Shown: positions 26,808 to 36,860 of the stretch, in pieces
Layout of the letters: each line of letters opens with the position of its first letter
How positions within the stretch are numbered: the stretch's first letter is position 1
Assembly: GCA_021845865.1 (NCBI GenBank)
Contig: JAJZVC010000001.1
Location: 1-64,000 of the forward strand
Direction of reading: 5' to 3'
Origin: Pseudomonadota bacterium
GTDB lineage: Bacteria > Pseudomonadota > Gammaproteobacteria > Burkholderiales > UBA9220
DNA: 64,000 bases
Notes under the pieces: model-generated
Seen by the model: the letters and a program-made list of their open reading frames with translations, nothing else
Told to the model about the DNA's origin: nothing
Database searches by the model: none
Made by a program: the position numbers and the translations under genes

Positions 26808-29800
26808 GGGCGGGCTCCTTTGGCGTCAACGCCGTAGCGGCGATACAGTATCGGCAACAGGACCAGGGTAAGGAGGGTGGAAGTCACCAAGCCGCCGATC
26901 ACCACGATCGCGAGGGGTTTTTGGATTTCCGAGCCGGGTCCGGTAGCCAGCAACATCGGCACCAAGCCGAAAGCCGCGATACTGGCCGTCATCAGCACCG
27001 GCCGCAAACGGCGCTTGGCCCCTACGACGACGAGTTCCTCCACAGGCATGCCCTGTGCAAACAGTTGGTTGAAATAGCTCACCATCACCACCCCGTTCAG
27101 CACGGCGATACCCAGCAAGGCGATGAAGCCCACCGAGGCCGGCACCGACAGGTATTCCCCCGACAAGCCAAGAGCCAGCACCCCGCCGATCAGGGCGAAG
27201 GGGACGTTGGACATCACCAGCACCGCCTGACGGATGGAACCGAAAGTGGCGAAAAGCAGCAGGAAGATCAGCCCGAGGGCGATGGGCACCACCACGGCCA
27301 AGCGCGCCGCCGCCCGCTGCTGGTTCTCGAACTGGCCGCCCCATACCGTGCGATAGCCATCGGGCATTTTCACCTTGGCCGCCACGGCTTGCTTGGCTTC
27401 GTCCACAAAACTCACCAGGTCCCGGTCCCGCACGTTGGCCTGAACCACCACCATGCGCTGGGCATTCTCCCGGTCGATCTTCACCGGCCCGTCCACCCGC
27501 TCCAATTTCGCCACGACCGCCAGAGGAATGGACTCGCCGCTCGGCAAGGTGAGCCGGATACCGCTGAACAGCGCCGGGGAAAGACGCATGCCTTCGCTGC
27601 CGCGCAAGAGCAAGGGGGTACGCCGCCCCCCCTCCACCACGATTCCCAGGGGACGGCCCTCAACCTGGGTGCGCAGGTCGTTTTCGATGGTGTCCACATC
27701 CAGGCCCAGGCGGCCTGCCGCCAACCGGTCGATCGCCACGCGCAGGTACTGGACTCCCTCGTTCTTGACGGTGTAGACGTCCTCGCTGCCCTTGATGGAT
27801 TTCAAGACCTCCACGTATTGCTCGGCAAGGCGGTTGAGGGTGGATAAATCGCTGCCGAAGATTTTGATCGCCACGTCACCCCGCACGCCGAGGATCATCT
27901 CCGATACCCGCATCTCGATGGGCTGGGTGAAGCTATAAGACACCCCGGGGAAGCCCTCCATTACGGACCGCAACTGGTCCGTCAGCCAGGCCTTGTCATG
28001 CTTGCGCCATTCCTCCCGGGGCTTCAGCACCAGGAAGGTATCGGTCTGGTTCAGCCCCATGGGGTCCAAGCCCAACTCGTCGGACCCCACCCGGGCCACG
28101 ATGCCCTTCACTTCCGGCACCTGGGACAAAATGGCTTTCTGGATGCGCAAATCCATCTCCGCCGACTGCTCGAGGCTGATGGAAGGCAGCTTTTCCAGGC
28201 CGATGATGATGTCCCCTTCGTCCATGGTGGGCATGAAGGTTTTGCCGATCAGGCTGTAGACCACGACGGTCAGCACCAGCCCCCCCAGGGCGGCGAGCGC
28301 CACTTTCTTCGAATTGGCCAGGGCCCACTCCAGGACCGGCGCATACAGCGCGTTCACCTTGCGCACCAGCCACGGCTCGTGGTGCGAGCCTTCCTTGAGG
28401 AGCAGGGAGGAAATCACCGGGATTACCGTCAACGCCAGTACCAGAGAGCCGGAAAGGGCGAAAATGATGGACAGGGCCACGGGAATGAAAAGCTTGCCCT
28501 CCAGCCCCTGCAAGGTCAGCAGCGGCAGAAAGACAATAACGATGATGACGATACCCGACACCACCGGCATGGACACTTCCCGTACCGCCCGGTAAATCAC
28601 GTTGAGGTGGGGCAGCCTCACCCCGCTGCTGGCCTCGTGGGCGAGATAGGACTCGACGTTCTCCACCACCACCACCGCGGCGTCCACCAGCATGCCGATG
28701 GCGATGGCGAGGCCGCCGAGGCTCATCAGGTTGGCCGACATGCCGAAATAATTCATCAGGATAAAGGTGACCAGCGCCGCCAAGGGAAGGGTAATCGCCA
28801 CCACCAAGGCCGCCCGCAAGTTGCCCAGGAAAAGCAGCAGCAGTACCACCACCAACGCGATGGCCTCGATCAGCGCCTTGGATACCGTGCCCACGGCTCG
28901 CTCCACCAGGCTTCCCCGGTCGTAGAAAACCTTTATTTCCACGCCCTTGGGCAGGGACGGCTGCAATTCCTTGATTTTGGCACGCACGCCATCCACCACC
29001 TGCTGGGCGTTGGCGCCGCGCAAACCGAGGACGAGGCCCTCCACGGCTTCGCCTTCGCCGTTGCGGGTCACGGTCCCGTAACGGGTCAGGTTGCCGATCT
29101 TCACCTCCGCCACGTCGCCGACCCGTATCGGCGAACCGTTCCGACTGGCGATGACGATGGCTTTCACGTCATCCACGGTGCGGATGCTGCCTTCCGAGCG
29201 CACCAGCAGGGTCTCTTCCCCTTCCTGCAGGCGCCCCGCGCCGTCGTTGCGGTTGTTCATCTCCAGGGCCTGCTGCAGCAACGCCATGGTGATTCCCCGG
29301 GCCTGCATGGCCGTGTTGTCCGGCACCACCTCGAAGGAACGCACCAGCCCCCCCAGGGAATTCACGTCCGCCACGCCGGGCAAGGTCCGCAGCGCTGGCC
29401 GGATCACCCAGTCGAGCAGGCTGCGCCGCTCCATCAGAGACAGATTGCCCCCCTCGATGGTGAACATGAACATTTCCCCCAGGGGGGTGGTGATCGGCGC
29501 CAGACCGCCGAATACCCCGGGAGGCAGGTCCTTGAGGATGTTATTGAGGCGTTCGGAAACCTGCTGGCGCGCCCAATAGATGTCCGTGCCATCGTGGAAG
29601 TCGATGGTGATGTCGGCGATGGCGTACTTCGAAACCGAGCGCAGGTTTTTCTGGTTGGGTATCCCCAGCATTTCCAGCTCGATGGGAGCGGTGATGCGGG
29701 TTTCCACCTCCTCCGGCGTCATGCCCGGCGCCTTCATGATGATTTTCACCTGGGTGGAGGAAACGTCGGGAAAGGCGTCGATGGGCAGTTTCTGGTAAGA

Positions 29801-29890
29801 ATAGATGCCGCCGCCGATCAGCAGCAGCGTCAAGAGCAGCATCAGCAGCCGCTGGGTCAGGGAAAACTCGATCAAGCGGGCCAGCATCAC
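26804..29890 (-). CDS. Heavy-metal efflux RND transporter (CzcA/CusA family)
   Basis: Inner-membrane proton-driven pump. 1,028 residues with the twelve-helix RND layout and two large periplasmic loops. The N-terminus carries the family text LPIDAFPDVSSTQV. Helix 4 reads AIGMLVDAAVVVVEN. It keeps the helix-4 aspartate and glutamate but lacks the DFG start seen in Co/Zn/Cd pumps of the CzcA group. The AIG form is closer to Cu/Ag pumps, so the substrate is uncertain. ATGA overlaps join it to the adaptor gene and to the DUF3240 gene. Confidence 0.93.
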   Translation of the reverse strand: MMLARLIEFSLTQRLLMLLLTLLLIGGGIYSYQKLPIDAFPDVSSTQVKIIMKAPGMTPEEVETRITAPIELEMLGIPNQKNLRSVSKYAIADITIDFHDGTDIYWARQQVSERLNNILKDLPPGVFGGLAPITTPLGEMFMFTIEGGNLSLMERRSLLDWVIRPALRTLPGVADVNSLGGLVRSFEVVPDNTAMQARGITMALLQQALEMNNRNDGAGRLQEGEETLLVRSEGSIRTVDDVKAIVIASRNGSPIRVGDVAEVKIGNLTRYGTVTRNGEGEAVEGLVLGLRGANAQQVVDGVRAKIKELQPSLPKGVEIKVFYDRGSLVERAVGTVSKALIEAIALVVVLLLLFLGNLRAALVVAITLPLAALVTFILMNYFGMSANLMSLGGLAIAIGMLVDAAVVVVENVESYLAHEASSGVRLPHLNVIYRAVREVSMPVVSGIVIIVIVFLPLLTLQGLEGKLFIPVALSIIFALSGSLVLALTVIPVISSLLLKEGSHHEPWLVRKVNALYAPVLEWALANSKKVALAALGGLVLTVVVYSLIGKTFMPTMDEGDIIIGLEKLPSISLEQSAEMDLRIQKAILSQVPEVKGIVARVGSDELGLDPMGLNQTDTFLVLKPREEWRKHDKAWLTDQLRSVMEGFPGVSYSFTQPIEMRVSEMILGVRGDVAIKIFGSDLSTLNRLAEQYVEVLKSIKGSEDVYTVKNEGVQYLRVAIDRLAAGRLGLDVDTIENDLRTQVEGRPLGIVVEGGRRTPLLLRGSEGMRLSPALFSGIRLTLPSGESIPLAVVAKLERVDGPVKIDRENAQRMVVVQANVRDRDLVSFVDEAKQAVAAKVKMPDGYRTVWGGQFENQQRAAARLAVVVPIALGLIFLLLFATFGSIRQAVLVMSNVPFALIGGVLALGLSGEYLSVPASVGFIALLGIAVLNGVVMVSYFNQLFAQGMPVEELVVVGAKRRLRPVLMTASIAAFGLVPMLLATGPGSEIQKPLAIVVIGGLVTSTLLTLVLLPILYRRYGVDAKGARP

Positions 29891-30999
29891 TCGCCCCCGC
29901 CCAGGCCCATCCAGGATGCCTTGAGGGCGGAGACGCCGCGCACGGCGTAACGCTCGTTACCACGCAGACCTCCCTGAATGACCGCCGAGTCGGCGACCTC
30001 GCCCAGGATTTTCACTTCCGTGGGAACGAACCCAGCCTTGCCCTGGATAAAGAGATAGGCTCTGCCCTGATTCCGCACCAGCGCAGCGGTGGGGACACGC
30101 CATTGCTTCACGCTTGCCGGAGCAGCGGCGATCAGCGCGTCCACATACTGCCCCGCCCGCAGGTTCTCCGTGCCCTGGGTAACCTCGGCGCGAACGGTGA
30201 CGGTTTGATTGGCGGCGCTGACGCTGCGCCCCACGGAAAGCACCTTGCCGCTGGCGCCGTAGGCGGGAATGGTCACCGCCGCGCCGGCAGCCACGCCGGC
30301 CACCGCTGCCGGCACCGCCTCGATTTCCAGCCACAGGGGGGATAGTTTGGCCACTTTGTACAAGGGCACCGAGGCTTCGGCACGCTGGCCGGCCAGCACC
30401 GACTGTTCGATGACCACGCCGTCGATGGGGGACGCCAGCTCCAGGCTGCCCGAAAGCTGTCCCGTGGCCTGGAGTTTGCGAATGGCGGCATCGGACATGC
30501 CATACAGCCTCAGGGTCTGGCGCCACTGGTTGTAGGCGGCACCAGCTTGGACGGCGGCGCCACGGGTATTGAGATAGCGCCCCTCGGCGATAATGCCATC
30601 CTGGTAAAGTTGCGCATCCCGCTTCAGGCTTTGGCCAGCCAGTCCCGATTGGGTGGCGGCGCTCAGGAACTCGCGCTGCGCTTCGACGATGGCCGGACTC
30701 TGCAAGCGCGCCAAGGCCTGCCCCTTTTTCACCGGCTGATTCACCGCTACCAGCAGCGACTCCACCAACGCCGCGACGGGCACGCTCACCACCTGCAACT
30801 GACCGTTGGGGACGATCACCTGGGCGGGGAAAGCGATGCCGCCGGCGCCCGCCTGGGTGGAAAGTCCCTGCGTCTGGATACCGAGTTGTTTTGCCTGTTC
30901 GGGCGTGATGCGAATTTCATCGCCGCCCCAAACCAAGCAGGGAATCAAAGCCAAAGATAGAGCGACCGCCCAGCGGCGCTGTCCTGCCAGCAACTTCAT
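29887..30999 (-). CDS. RND efflux periplasmic adaptor (CzcB/CusB family)
   Basis: Membrane-fusion protein bridging pump and channel. A signal peptide (about residues 1-25, ending LIPCLVWG) is followed by the barrel-sandwich half-motifs, a helical hairpin (about 105-165), the second barrel-sandwich part around ASPIDGVVIEQSV and the beta-barrel domain. 370 residues, rather short for CusB and without an obvious N-terminal metal-binding extension. A strong ribosome site AAGGAGAAG precedes the ATG. Coupled to the pump gene by ATGA. Confidence 0.9.
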   Translation of the reverse strand: MKLLAGQRRWAVALSLALIPCLVWGGDEIRITPEQAKQLGIQTQGLSTQAGAGGIAFPAQVIVPNGQLQVVSVPVAALVESLLVAVNQPVKKGQALARLQSPAIVEAQREFLSAATQSGLAGQSLKRDAQLYQDGIIAEGRYLNTRGAAVQAGAAYNQWRQTLRLYGMSDAAIRKLQATGQLSGSLELASPIDGVVIEQSVLAGQRAEASVPLYKVAKLSPLWLEIEAVPAAVAGVAAGAAVTIPAYGASGKVLSVGRSVSAANQTVTVRAEVTQGTENLRAGQYVDALIAAAPASVKQWRVPTAALVRNQGRAYLFIQGKAGFVPTEVKILGEVADSAVIQGGLRGNERYAVRGVSALKASWMGLGGGE

Positions 31000-31066
31000 G
31001 AACTTCTCCTTGCCACACGGTTCGGCCCAAGGGATACCGTACCGCCAAAATGTTAGATGTTCGGGC

Positions 31067-31444
31067 TTAAGAAAAGCTTAAGGGTGGCGCAAGGACAGGG
31101 GGGAAAAGGAAGGCATCGCGGGGATGCACGGGGTCTCGGCATAGTCCGAGCACCAAAGGCAAAAAAGGCAACAGCAGCCAGAAAGCCATTGCGCCGCCCA
31201 ACACGGACATGACCGAACCGCTGTCCTTGAGGCTGTTTTCGACCCCCACCGACGGGGCCTCATCCGCCGTCAGGCTTTGGAAATGCGGTCCCTGATCGGG
31301 GTTGTCTCCATTCCAATCAGGAAGGTCGTGAACATGCACCCCAACAGCCGCCGACACCCCGGAATAATGGGCATGCAGCAGCGGCGCCAGACATTGCAGA
31401 AAGGCGAAAAAGAGGAGGATGGCGGTGGAAATCCGACGGAACAT
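31067..31444 (-). CDS. Unknown periplasmic/membrane protein at the head of the metal efflux operon
   Basis: I cannot name this family with confidence. 125 residues. The N-terminus MFRRISTAILLFFAFLQC is a signal peptide or anchor. A His-containing segment follows (HAHYSGVSAAVGVHVHDLP, about residues 26-44). A second hydrophobic helix lies at about 83-102, and the protein ends in a Pro-rich FPPVLAPPLSFS tail. The layout resembles small CzcI- or DUF2946-type proteins found upstream of metal RND genes, which is a weak analogy. It lies 67 bp upstream of the adaptor gene and is probably co-transcribed. The histidines could bind metal. Confidence 0.6.
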   Translation of the reverse strand: MFRRISTAILLFFAFLQCLAPLLHAHYSGVSAAVGVHVHDLPDWNGDNPDQGPHFQSLTADEAPSVGVENSLKDSGSVMSVLGGAMAFWLLLPFLPLVLGLCRDPVHPRDAFLFPPVLAPPLSFS

Positions 31445-31488
31445 GTAGGGAATTCTAGTGGGCTCGCGGCAACAATTCAAATGTCCCG

Positions 31489-32118
31489 TCAAAGAACCTC
31501 GGCAATGGCCTCGAACACCTCTTCGAACATGGCCTCGGTCAACCGGCGGGTCTGCGTGTTGTAGCGGCTGCAATGGTAGCTGGAGAAAAGCTTTCCCCCC
31601 CCGGGCAGGTCATAAGCCGCGCCATGGGAAAAAGGATAATCCTTTTTCTTCAGTCCCATGGCTTCCAACACGGCCTGGTGGGCGATATTGCCCAGGGCCA
31701 GAACCGCCCTCCCCTCGCCCAGGGCTTCCAACTCCTGACGCAGATAGCGGTTGCACATCCTGATTTCGCTGGTTTCCGGCTTGTTCTGCGGCGGCAGGCA
31801 CTTCACCGCGTTGGTGATGCGGCAGCCGGAAAGGCGCAGCGGGTCATCGGCACTGACCGATTCGGGCTGGGAGGCGAAGCCGAACTTGTGCAGGGTGCGG
31901 TAGAGCAGAATCCCGGCATAGTCGCCGGTAAAAGGCCGGCCGGTGCGGTTTGCCCCGTGCATGCCGGGAGCCAGGCCGACGATCAGCAAGCGCGGGTCGG
32001 CATCGCCGAAGGGAGGAACCGGTTTGGCGTGGTAGTCGGGATTCTCCGCTTTCACCTGATCGAGAAAGCTCGACAGACGGGGACATAGGCGGCAATCGAC
32101 GGAAAAGGGAATACTCAT
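31489..32118 (-). CDS. Uracil-DNA glycosylase, family 5 (UdgB type)
   Basis: Base-excision repair enzyme that removes uracil and other deaminated bases from DNA. 209 residues. Motif A reads GLAPGMHGANRTGRPFTGD; the HGANRTGRPF form is characteristic of family 5 and differs from family 4. The second motif SSYHCSRYNTQT corresponds to the family 5 motif B. Four cysteines (Cys9, Cys12 near the N-terminus in VDCRLCPRL, and others) fit the Fe-S cluster of families 4 and 5. The gene lies between a metal operon and the CDF gene and is unrelated to either in function. Confidence 0.85.
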   Translation of the reverse strand: MSIPFSVDCRLCPRLSSFLDQVKAENPDYHAKPVPPFGDADPRLLIVGLAPGMHGANRTGRPFTGDYAGILLYRTLHKFGFASQPESVSADDPLRLSGCRITNAVKCLPPQNKPETSEIRMCNRYLRQELEALGEGRAVLALGNIAHQAVLEAMGLKKKDYPFSHGAAYDLPGGGKLFSSYHCSRYNTQTRRLTEAMFEEVFEAIAEVL

Positions 32119-32131
32119 GGCGGCCGCGGGT

Positions 32132-33055
32132 TCAAATGGGATGAATGGGGATGGGCGCGCCGCCCTCCCGCTCCAGCAGGACTTCCGGCTGGAGGGTGAC
32201 GTGCTCGATGTCGAAATCGTCGTGAAGCAGCCGCCTCGACTCGTGCAATACGGCCGGCCAGCGATCCAGGTTATCCAGGACCAGGTGGGCGGAGAGTGCA
32301 ACGGTGCCGCCGGATACGCGCCAGATGTGCAAATCATGCACCGACCGAACTCCCGGCAGCGTGGCGAGGCGGCGCCCCACGCGCTCCACGTCGAGACCAG
32401 AGGGAACGCCTTCCATCAGGATGTGCAGGGCTTCCCGCAGCAAATGGACGGTGGAATAAAGAATCAATCCCGCCAGTCCGAGGGACAGCAAGGGGTCCAC
32501 CGGCGTCCAGCCCGTGAAATAGATGACCGCGCCGGACACCAGGGCCGCCACTGAACCGAGCAAGTCCCCGATCACGTGCAGCAAGGCGGCGCGGGTATTG
32601 AGGTTGTGCTCGCCGCCGCCCAGGATGAAAGCCACCAGCACGTTTACCAACAGACCGATGAAGGCGATGCCCATCACGGCCCCCCCCGCGACAGGCTGGG
32701 GATGCAGGAGACGCTGGACGGCTTCCACGGTGATGGCGACGATCAGCGCCACCATGAGGAGGCCATTGAAGAAAGCGGCGATGACTTCCGCCCGCACCAG
32801 GCCGTAGGTGTGGCGAGCGGATGGCGGTTTATGGGACAGCCAGGCGGCGAAGGCCGCCAGACCGAGGGCAAAGGAATCGGAAAACATGTGGCCGGCATCG
32901 CCAATGAGGGCCAGGGAGCCCGACCATAGCCCGCCCACGGCCTCCACCCCGGCAAACGCCAGGGTCAGCCAGAGGGCGCGGTAGAGGGATTTTCCCGCGC
33001 TACCGTGATGGTGGTGCCCAGGAGAGTGATCGTGGCTATGCCCGTGCGCTTCCAT
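32132..33055 (-). CDS. Cation diffusion facilitator metal exporter (CzcD/ZitB type)
   Basis: Inner-membrane Zn/Cd/Co exporter driven by proton antiport. 307 residues. It has a His-rich N-terminus (HGHSHDHSPGHHHHG), six membrane helices, and the metal-binding motifs HMFSD in helix 2 (GDAGHMFSDSFAL) and HVIGDLLGS in helix 5, followed by a cytoplasmic domain with HDLHIW. The ATG at 33055 lies 18 bases inside the nagZ 3' end, so the two genes overlap and are probably co-transcribed. Its position near the RND metal operon suggests a local metal-resistance cluster. Confidence 0.92.
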   Translation of the reverse strand: MEAHGHSHDHSPGHHHHGSAGKSLYRALWLTLAFAGVEAVGGLWSGSLALIGDAGHMFSDSFALGLAAFAAWLSHKPPSARHTYGLVRAEVIAAFFNGLLMVALIVAITVEAVQRLLHPQPVAGGAVMGIAFIGLLVNVLVAFILGGGEHNLNTRAALLHVIGDLLGSVAALVSGAVIYFTGWTPVDPLLSLGLAGLILYSTVHLLREALHILMEGVPSGLDVERVGRRLATLPGVRSVHDLHIWRVSGGTVALSAHLVLDNLDRWPAVLHESRRLLHDDFDIEHVTLQPEVLLEREGGAPIPIHPI

Positions 33056-34127
33056 CGGGGGCCGGTTCTCCCACCTGCGCCAGGGGCAGTTCAGGCCCCT
33101 TGTGGCCGATACGGCTGATGGCCCGAATGGCGCTGGCATAGTGGGGGTTTTCGTGCAGTTTCACCAAGGACTCAGGATGGGGGCGGCCGTGCATGCGGGC
33201 CAAGCGCGCCAGGCTGACCGCCGGCATGGGCCATTTCAGTCCCTCCAGCAATTCGTCCGCCTGCTGCGGATTGTTGCAGACCAGCACCATGTCGCAGCCG
33301 GCCCTAAGGGCGGCTTCGGCACGCTGGACGATATTCCCCATGACGTGGGCGCCGGCCATGCACAGGTCGTCGCTGAAAATCACCCCGTCGAAGCCCATTT
33401 CCCGGCGCAGGATTTTCTTCAGCCAGGTTTCGGAAAAGCCGGCCGGCGCCGCGTCCACCTTGGGGTAAATCACATGGGCGGGCATGATGGCGGTCAGGCC
33501 ATAATCGATCATCTGCTGGAAGGGCATCAGGTCGTTCATCTTGATTTCGGCGTAATCCCGCTCGTCCACCGGCACGTCGGTATGGGAATCCACCGCCACG
33601 TAGCCGTGGCCGGGGAAATGCTTGCCCACGGAGGCCATTCCCCCTTCCTTCAGCCCCAGCACCAATTGGTGGGCCAATTCGGCGATGGCCTGGGGTTCGC
33701 GATGAAACGCCCGGTCGCCGATCACGCCGCTGGCGCCGTAATCCATGTCCAGCACCGGGGTAAAACTGAAATCCACGTGGCAGGCGCGCAGTTCCGCCGC
33801 CAGCACCCAGCCGATCTGGTGGGCCAACTGCTTGGCCTTGTGGGAATGCTCGTCCCATATTTCACCCAGCAGACGCATGGGCGGCAGGCGGGTGAATTCC
33901 TCCCGGAAGCGCTGTACCCGCCCTCCTTCGTGGTCCACCGCGATCAACAGGTGCGGATTGCGCAAGGCGCGGATTTCCTTGGTCAGGGCATCCAGCTGAC
34001 TGACGGATTTGAAATTCCGCGAAAACAGGATCACGCCACCGGTGAGGGGATGGCGCAAGCGCCGGCGATCGTCGTCGGTGAGTTCCGTACCCTGAAGGTC
34101 GAGCATGACGGGGCCGAGGGGCAGCAT
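33036..34127 (-). CDS. nagZ: Beta-N-acetylhexosaminidase NagZ (peptidoglycan recycling)
   Basis: Cytoplasmic GH3 enzyme that removes GlcNAc from anhydro-muropeptides during wall recycling. The N-terminal GPVMLDLQGTELT, the substrate loop DHEGGRVQRFR (about residues 64-74), the catalytic-histidine motif KHFPGHG (about 173-179) and the nucleophile aspartate in IFSDDLCMAG (about 249) are all present. 363 residues. It ends the long rpoE-to-nagZ cluster, 15 bp after acpS, and overlaps the CDF gene. Functionally it complements the mltF transglycosylase elsewhere in the window. Confidence 0.94.
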   Translation of the reverse strand: MLPLGPVMLDLQGTELTDDDRRRLRHPLTGGVILFSRNFKSVSQLDALTKEIRALRNPHLLIAVDHEGGRVQRFREEFTRLPPMRLLGEIWDEHSHKAKQLAHQIGWVLAAELRACHVDFSFTPVLDMDYGASGVIGDRAFHREPQAIAELAHQLVLGLKEGGMASVGKHFPGHGYVAVDSHTDVPVDERDYAEIKMNDLMPFQQMIDYGLTAIMPAHVIYPKVDAAPAGFSETWLKKILRREMGFDGVIFSDDLCMAGAHVMGNIVQRAEAALRAGCDMVLVCNNPQQADELLEGLKWPMPAVSLARLARMHGRPHPESLVKLHENPHYASAIRAISRIGHKGPELPLAQVGEPAPDGSARA

Positions 34128-34142
34128 GGTGTCTCCGTGTTT

Positions 34143-34520
34143 TTATCGTTCGAGCACGACGAACGCGCAGGCCGTGTGCTGCTCGTCACTGATGGATAGA
34201 TGGCAGGCGCGCACCCCTTGTTCCGCCATCCACCCGGTTAGGTCGGCGGAGAAACGGAAACCCGGCTTGCCCAGGCCATCGTGGATTACGCTGATGTTCT
34301 TCAGGGTCACGGGGTGGCGCAGGCCCGTGCCCGCCGCCTTGGACAAGGCCTCCTTGGCGGCGAAGCGCTTGGCGAGAAAGCGCTCCCGTTTAGTCGCCGC
34401 ATGAAAATCGGCCAACTCGTCCTCCGCCAGCAGACGGTGGGCGAAACTCTCCCCGAACCTAGCCAGGGAAGCCGCCATCCGCTCCACGGAAACGATATCG
34501 GTGCCGATGCCGTAGATCAT
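34143..34520 (-). CDS. acpS: Holo-[acyl-carrier-protein] synthase
   Basis: Transfers 4'-phosphopantetheine from CoA to acyl carrier protein. 125 residues. The family motifs [12 protein letters not shown] (residues 4-15) with the Mg-binding aspartate, and [15 protein letters not shown] (about 52-66), are intact. The ATG overlaps the pdxJ stop (ATGA), a pairing conserved in many proteobacteria. Confidence 0.95.
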   Translation of the reverse strand: MIYGIGTDIVSVERMAASLARFGESFAHRLLAEDELADFHAATKRERFLAKRFAAKEALSKAAGTGLRHPVTLKNISVIHDGLGKPGFRFSADLTGWMAEQGVRACHLSISDEQHTACAFVVLER

Positions 34521-35242
34521 CCCCGCCGCGCCGCCACCATCAGGTCCTTCATTTCCCTCACGGCCCGTTCCAGGCCGACGAATACCGCCTGGGCGATAAT
34601 GGCGTGACCGATATTGAGCTCGTACAGTTCGGGAATGGCCGCAATGGGCTGGACATTCTGGCAATGCAGACCATGGCCCGCATTCACCCGCAAACCAAGG
34701 GAAGCGCCGTATTGAGCGGCGGCACGGATGCGCTCCAGTTCTTCCGCCTGCTCCCTGCCGGAAGCATCGGCGTAGTGGCCGGTATGCAGCTCCACCACCG
34801 GCGCCCCCGCTTCCTTGGCGGCATCCAGTTGGGCGCTATCGGGAGCGATGAAGAGGGACACGCGGATGCCCGCCTGGCCGAGTTCGGAACAGGCATGGCG
34901 GATGGTGTCGAAGTTGCCTTCCACGTCCAGGCCGCCCTCGGTGGTCCGCTCCTCGCGCCGCTCCGGCACCAGGCAAACGTCCTGGGGCTTTACATCGAGG
35001 GCGATGTCGATCATTTCGGCAGTGGCCGCCATTTCGAGATTCATCCGGGTTTGCAGCGCTGGCCGCAGGACGCGCACGTCCTCGTCCTGGATGTGGCGGC
35101 GGTCTTCCCGCAAATGGAGGGTGATGGAATCCGCGCCGTATTTTTCGGCCAGCAACGCCGCCTCGACGGGGCTGGGATACGGCGTTCCCCGCGCCTGGCG
35201 CAGGGTGGCCACGTGGTCGATGTTGACGCCGAGTTTGATCAT
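34517..35242 (-). CDS. pdxJ: Pyridoxine 5'-phosphate synthase
   Basis: TIM-barrel enzyme that joins 1-deoxy-D-xylulose 5-phosphate and 3-amino-2-oxopropyl phosphate to make vitamin B6 phosphate. The start [20 protein letters not shown], the [14 protein letters not shown] motif and the C-terminal [11 protein letters not shown] are characteristic. 241 residues. The ATG overlaps the recO stop and the stop overlaps the acpS start, both as ATGA. Confidence 0.96.
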   Translation of the reverse strand: MIKLGVNIDHVATLRQARGTPYPSPVEAALLAEKYGADSITLHLREDRRHIQDEDVRVLRPALQTRMNLEMAATAEMIDIALDVKPQDVCLVPERREERTTEGGLDVEGNFDTIRHACSELGQAGIRVSLFIAPDSAQLDAAKEAGAPVVELHTGHYADASGREQAEELERIRAAAQYGASLGLRVNAGHGLHCQNVQPIAAIPELYELNIGHAIIAQAVFVGLERAVREMKDLMVAARRG

Positions 35243-35964
35243 AATTCCTGCAAATCCCTGAGAAGCTGTCGAGTATGAAGAGTATGCTCGCCGAGGTGGT
35301 GATTGATCAGGGCGCGCATCAGCCATTTGCTCTGCTGCTGGGTCACGGGGTCGGAGTAGTCGTCCGCCGCCATGTCCAGCAAGGTTTTGCCGCGCAATTG
35401 TACACCATTCCCCTCTCCATCCCAGCGGACAGGCCCGTGCTCCAGTTCGTAACGGTAATGCTCTTCCGGCTGGATGAGCTCGCCGGTTTCAGCGTCGCGG
35501 CCGAGCATCAGGCCGTACCCCAGTTCCTGCAACAGACGGCGCTCAAAGCCGCGCAGCACGGCGGCATGATTCTCCGTCGCCCCGAGCTCCCGCAGGGTTT
35601 CCGTGTAGCGCTCGAACAGGGTTTCATGGGGATCCTCCCGGGCGGTCAGCTTGAGCAGCAATTCGTTCAGGTAAAAACCGCAGATCAGGGCACGGCCCTG
35701 CAATTGGGGCATGCCGCCCTGCCACTCGGCCTTATGAAGAGTACGCAGTTCGTTCTTGCCGTACCAGGAGAGCAGCAAAGGCTGGAAGGCAAGGAGCACG
35801 CCGCGCACCGCCGAGCGGGGCCGGCGCGCCCCCCGGGCCACCAGCGCCACCCGGCCGTGATGACGGGTGAATACCTCCACCACCAGGCTGGTTTCCCGAA
35901 AAGGGTAGCTGTGCAAAACGTAGGCCGACTGATCGTCGAGACGCAGCCGATCGGACGCCGACAT
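35239..35964 (-). CDS. recO: DNA repair protein RecO
   Basis: Promotes annealing and RecA loading in the RecFOR pathway. The N-terminal OB-fold (about residues 10-85) includes [19 protein letters not shown] and [15 protein letters not shown]. The C-terminal helical part carries [10 protein letters not shown] and the [11 protein letters not shown] motif. 241 residues. It lacks the zinc-finger cysteines found in some homologues. It starts 2 bp after era ends and is coupled to pdxJ. Confidence 0.93.
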   Translation of the reverse strand: MSASDRLRLDDQSAYVLHSYPFRETSLVVEVFTRHHGRVALVARGARRPRSAVRGVLLAFQPLLLSWYGKNELRTLHKAEWQGGMPQLQGRALICGFYLNELLLKLTAREDPHETLFERYTETLRELGATENHAAVLRGFERRLLQELGYGLMLGRDAETGELIQPEEHYRYELEHGPVRWDGEGNGVQLRGKTLLDMAADDYSDPVTQQQSKWLMRALINHHLGEHTLHTRQLLRDLQEL

Positions 35965-35966
35965 GG

Positions 35967-36860
35967 TTATTCGTAGCCGAGGCTTTTCAGCGCCCGTTCG
36001 TCATCCGCCCAGCCGCTCTTCACCTTGACCCATAACTGAAGGTAGACCTTGCCGTCGAACAGGCGTTCCATTTCCTTGCGGGCATCGGTACCGATGCGCT
36101 TCAGCTTTTCGCCTCCCTTGCCGATGATGATGGCCTTCTGGCTTTCCTTGTCGACGATGATGGCGGCAAATATGCGCCGCAGGCTGCCTTCGGTTTCGAA
36201 TTTTTCGATTTCCACCGTCACGCCGTAGGGCACTTCTTCCCCGGACTGGCGGAACACCTTCTCCCTGATCATTTCCGCCGCCAGGAAGCGTTCGCTGCGG
36301 TCGGTGATGTCGTCTTCCTCGAAGATGGGCGGATTTTCCGGCAAATGCTTGCGGATTTCCCCCAGCAGTTCCTGGAGTTGCGTTCCCTTTTCCGCGCTTA
36401 CCGGCACGACGGCGGCAAAACCGAAGGCAGCGGAAACCTCTTGCAGGAAAGGCAGCAGCTTGGCCTTGTCCTCCACGGCATCCACCTTGTTCACCACCAG
36501 GACGACTGGACGGTTCTTCGGCAGGAGTTCCACCACCATCTTGTCCCTGCTGTCGAAACGGCCCGCCTCGATGACGAACAGAACCACATCCACATCGGCC
36601 AGGGCCTGAGTGACGGCACGGTTCATCGTCTGGTTGAGGGCGTTGAGATGCTTCTTCTGGAAACCCGGCGTATCGACGAAAACGTACTGGGCATCCCCTT
36701 CAGTCAGGATTCCATGAATACGGTGGCGGGTGGTTTGCGCCTTACGGGAGGTGATGCTGATCTTCTGCCCGATGAGATGGTTGAGCAAGGTCGATTTGCC
36801 CACGTTTGGACGCCCGACGATGGCGATAAAACCGGCGTGATTGACGATATTTTCAGACAT
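35967..36860 (-). CDS. era: GTPase Era
   Basis: GTP-binding protein that acts in 16S rRNA maturation and 30S assembly. G1 GRPNVGKST (about residues 16-24), G3 DTPG, G4 NKVD and a C-terminal KH RNA-binding domain with [13 protein letters not shown] are visible. 297 residues, normal. Its start overlaps the rnc 3' end by 8 bp. The rnc-era-recO order is classic. Confidence 0.97.
   Translation of the reverse strand: MSENIVNHAGFIAIVGRPNVGKSTLLNHLIGQKISITSRKAQTTRHRIHGILTEGDAQYVFVDTPGFQKKHLNALNQTMNRAVTQALADVDVVLFVIEAGRFDSRDKMVVELLPKNRPVVLVVNKVDAVEDKAKLLPFLQEVSAAFGFAAVVPVSAEKGTQLQELLGEIRKHLPENPPIFEEDDITDRSERFLAAEMIREKVFRQSGEEVPYGVTVEIEKFETEGSLRRIFAAIIVDKESQKAIIIGKGGEKLKRIGTDARKEMERLFDGKVYLQLWVKVKSGWADDERALKSLGYE

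Noticed and set aside
27998-29950. A 650-codon open frame antisense to the RND pump gene
   Set aside because: Composition (very high His/Gln/Gly) is that of a shadow of RND codons. The pump frame on the minus strand is fully explained by family motifs.
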